Origin: Devosia sp. 2618
GTDB lineage: Bacteria > Pseudomonadota > Alphaproteobacteria > Rhizobiales > Devosiaceae
DNA: 64,000 nt
Direction: 5' to 3'
NCBI RefSeq assembly: GCF_040546815.1
Contig: NZ_JBEPOO010000001.1
Span: forward strand, 3,596,001 to 3,660,000
The position numbers and the translations under genes are program-made. Below, piece after piece: positions 63,152 to 64,000 of this stretch. The first letter of the stretch is position 1. Each line of letters starts with the position of its first letter. The notes below the pieces were generated by a model, which did not search any database, was not told the origin of the DNA, and worked only from the letters and a program-made list of their open reading frames with translations.

Positions 63152-64000
63152 AATCTTGTGGAGCAATATTGTCGACCGCGCCCAGCCGGACGAGCATCTG
63201 GCTTTCGTCACTGCGGTCGTGGCGCGCCTCGCCGCCGAGTTTGACAACACGGGACAGTTGCCCGATCCGCTAAAGTTCCACGTCAGCCAGCGCATGAATG
63301 CCGGTCCAGAACTTGCGCTTCACCCCATCGGTGAAGTTGGTGCCAAATTGGTCATCATGGCCGACCTGCTGGCAGACAAAAAACTGTACGGCCGCTTCCA
63401 CGTCGCCGCCAGTAACTTTGTTGACGTGCAGCGGGAGGATATCGCGGCTGGTCGCATTGTTCCTCCCGAACCCGGACTTCTCTTGAGCTATGACGGCCTT
63501 CCGGCCTTAGTGATCGGCGGTGACGGGAAACGGCTCGTCCTCAAAATGGATGGCTTTGAACGGGCGCTGGTCGGCTTGACGGCCGATGTTCCCGGCTTGT
63601 GGGATCGCGTCCTCCGGGCCGGGGGTACAAAGGTAGAGGAAGCGCAGGAAGCGGAAGCAAAAGTCCGCAACCGCAATGAGGTGGGCCAACGCCGCCACGA
63701 CGGCGCCCTCCGTCGCGCAAAACTGCAGGAACGGCAGGAGCGCAACGGCCCGATCGGCCAGCTTGGGCTTACCCTCCCGGCCGCGACCTTTCTCCCAACC
63801 CCGATGGTTGGTGGTCTGGGTCCAGTGTCTGGAGATGACCTCCTGCTCGTTCCCATTCAAGGGCGTAAAGAGACGCCGGGCGCCTACCCGCCACGCAAGA
63901 TCGTCGACCGGCTTCGCGCGGGTCTCGCTGTTCAGGCTATCCTGGCCGATTGCGGCCTGCGTGCACTGCTGGGAGATCGGACCCGCGCCCGAGACGAACT
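63141..64000 (+). CDS. Hypothetical protein, runs off the window
   Basis: An open frame of at least 286 codons from ATG 63141 with no stop before the window end. AAGGA lies upstream, and the start overlaps the previous gene by 11 bases. Visible: HLAFVTAVVARLAAEFDNTGQLP, GAKLVIMADLLADKKLYGRFHVAAS, a charged coiled-coil segment (VEEAQEAEAKVRNRNEVGQRR) near 175-205. No family recognised; part of the mobile module. Confidence 0.75.
   Translation, partial: MNAEILWSNIVDRAQPDEHLAFVTAVVARLAAEFDNTGQLPDPLKFHVSQRMNAGPELALHPIGEVGAKLVIMADLLADKKLYGRFHVAASNFVDVQREDIAAGRIVPPEPGLLLSYDGLPALVIGGDGKRLVLKMDGFERALVGLTADVPGLWDRVLRAGGTKVEEAQEAEAKVRNRNEVGQRRHDGALRRAKLQERQERNGPIGQLGLTLPAATFLPTPMVGGLGPVSGDDLLLVPIQGRKETPGAYPPRKIVDRLRAGLAVQAILADCGLRALLGDRTRARDE

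Noticed and set aside
1..64000. tRNA genes, rRNA genes or CRISPR arrays
   Set aside because: I saw no tRNA-like T-arm and acceptor pattern, no rRNA sequence and no spaced identical repeats; the 10-bp array at 48944 has no spacers of CRISPR length.

Overview
The window looks like an accessory-rich chromosomal stretch of an alphaproteobacterium of the order Hyphomicrobiales, probably Devosia or a close relative. Reasons are the high GC content, the many Opp/Dpp and TRAP transporters, the alphaproteobacterial MmsA and Gnd, and a right-hand module (DUF736, DUF2493, Toprim, ParB-like and DUF932 genes) typical of rhizobial plasmids and integrative elements. The taxonomic call is inference.

Layout. 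1-2959: end of a FadR-type regulator and a TRAP transporter (dctPQM-like). 2960-6394: a decay zone with a kinase remnant and a serine recombinase carrying two in-frame stops. 6395-8887: mmsA and a divergent LysR regulator. 8944-20744: catabolic cluster A, with an Opp/Dpp importer, a MetC-like lyase, an M24 peptidase, a class III aminotransferase, a substrate-binding protein, an IclR regulator and an argininosuccinate-lyase-family enzyme. Its two divergent promoters each carry one arm of a perfect 28-bp inverted repeat. 20873-23220: an IS630-type element split by an IS256-type element.

23220-46573: catabolic cluster B, the centre of interest. The leftward arm encodes a 4-OT-like protein, a DoeB/AstE-like deacylase, two LLM oxidoreductases, a creatinase-like M24 protein, a GntR regulator, diaminopropionate ammonia-lyase, a second aminotransferase and ASL-family lyase, 2-oxoadipate dioxygenase/decarboxylase (HglS) and D-2-hydroxyglutarate dehydrogenase. 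The rightward arm encodes a second Opp/Dpp importer, then CofE and a three-gene FecBCD-type transporter matching the proposed F420-0 importer cassette. One LLM protein keeps all the catalytic and phosphate-binding residues of actinobacterial F420-dependent glucose-6-phosphate dehydrogenase. I read this as a self-contained coenzyme F420 salvage, recharging and use module (importer, CofE, Fgd, LLM reductase) inside a catabolic island. Gnd, which acts downstream of glucose-6-phosphate oxidation, follows directly at 46789.

Clusters A and B share four kinds of component (importer, aminotransferase, ASL-family lyase, M24 protein), so they look like two versions of one pathway for related substrates. 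The substrate is unknown; N-(carboxyalkyl) amino acids of the EDDS/toxin A type are a testable guess. GntR-type palindromes at 30513, 37048 and 37278 tie the arms of cluster B together.

48500-64000: an IS3 remnant, a phased 10-bp repeat array, a three-gene SIR2/middle-component/SMC-ATPase defence operon of the Lamassu (ABC-3C) kind, and a plasmid- or ICE-type maintenance module with an XRE/S24-like repressor. The last gene runs off the window.
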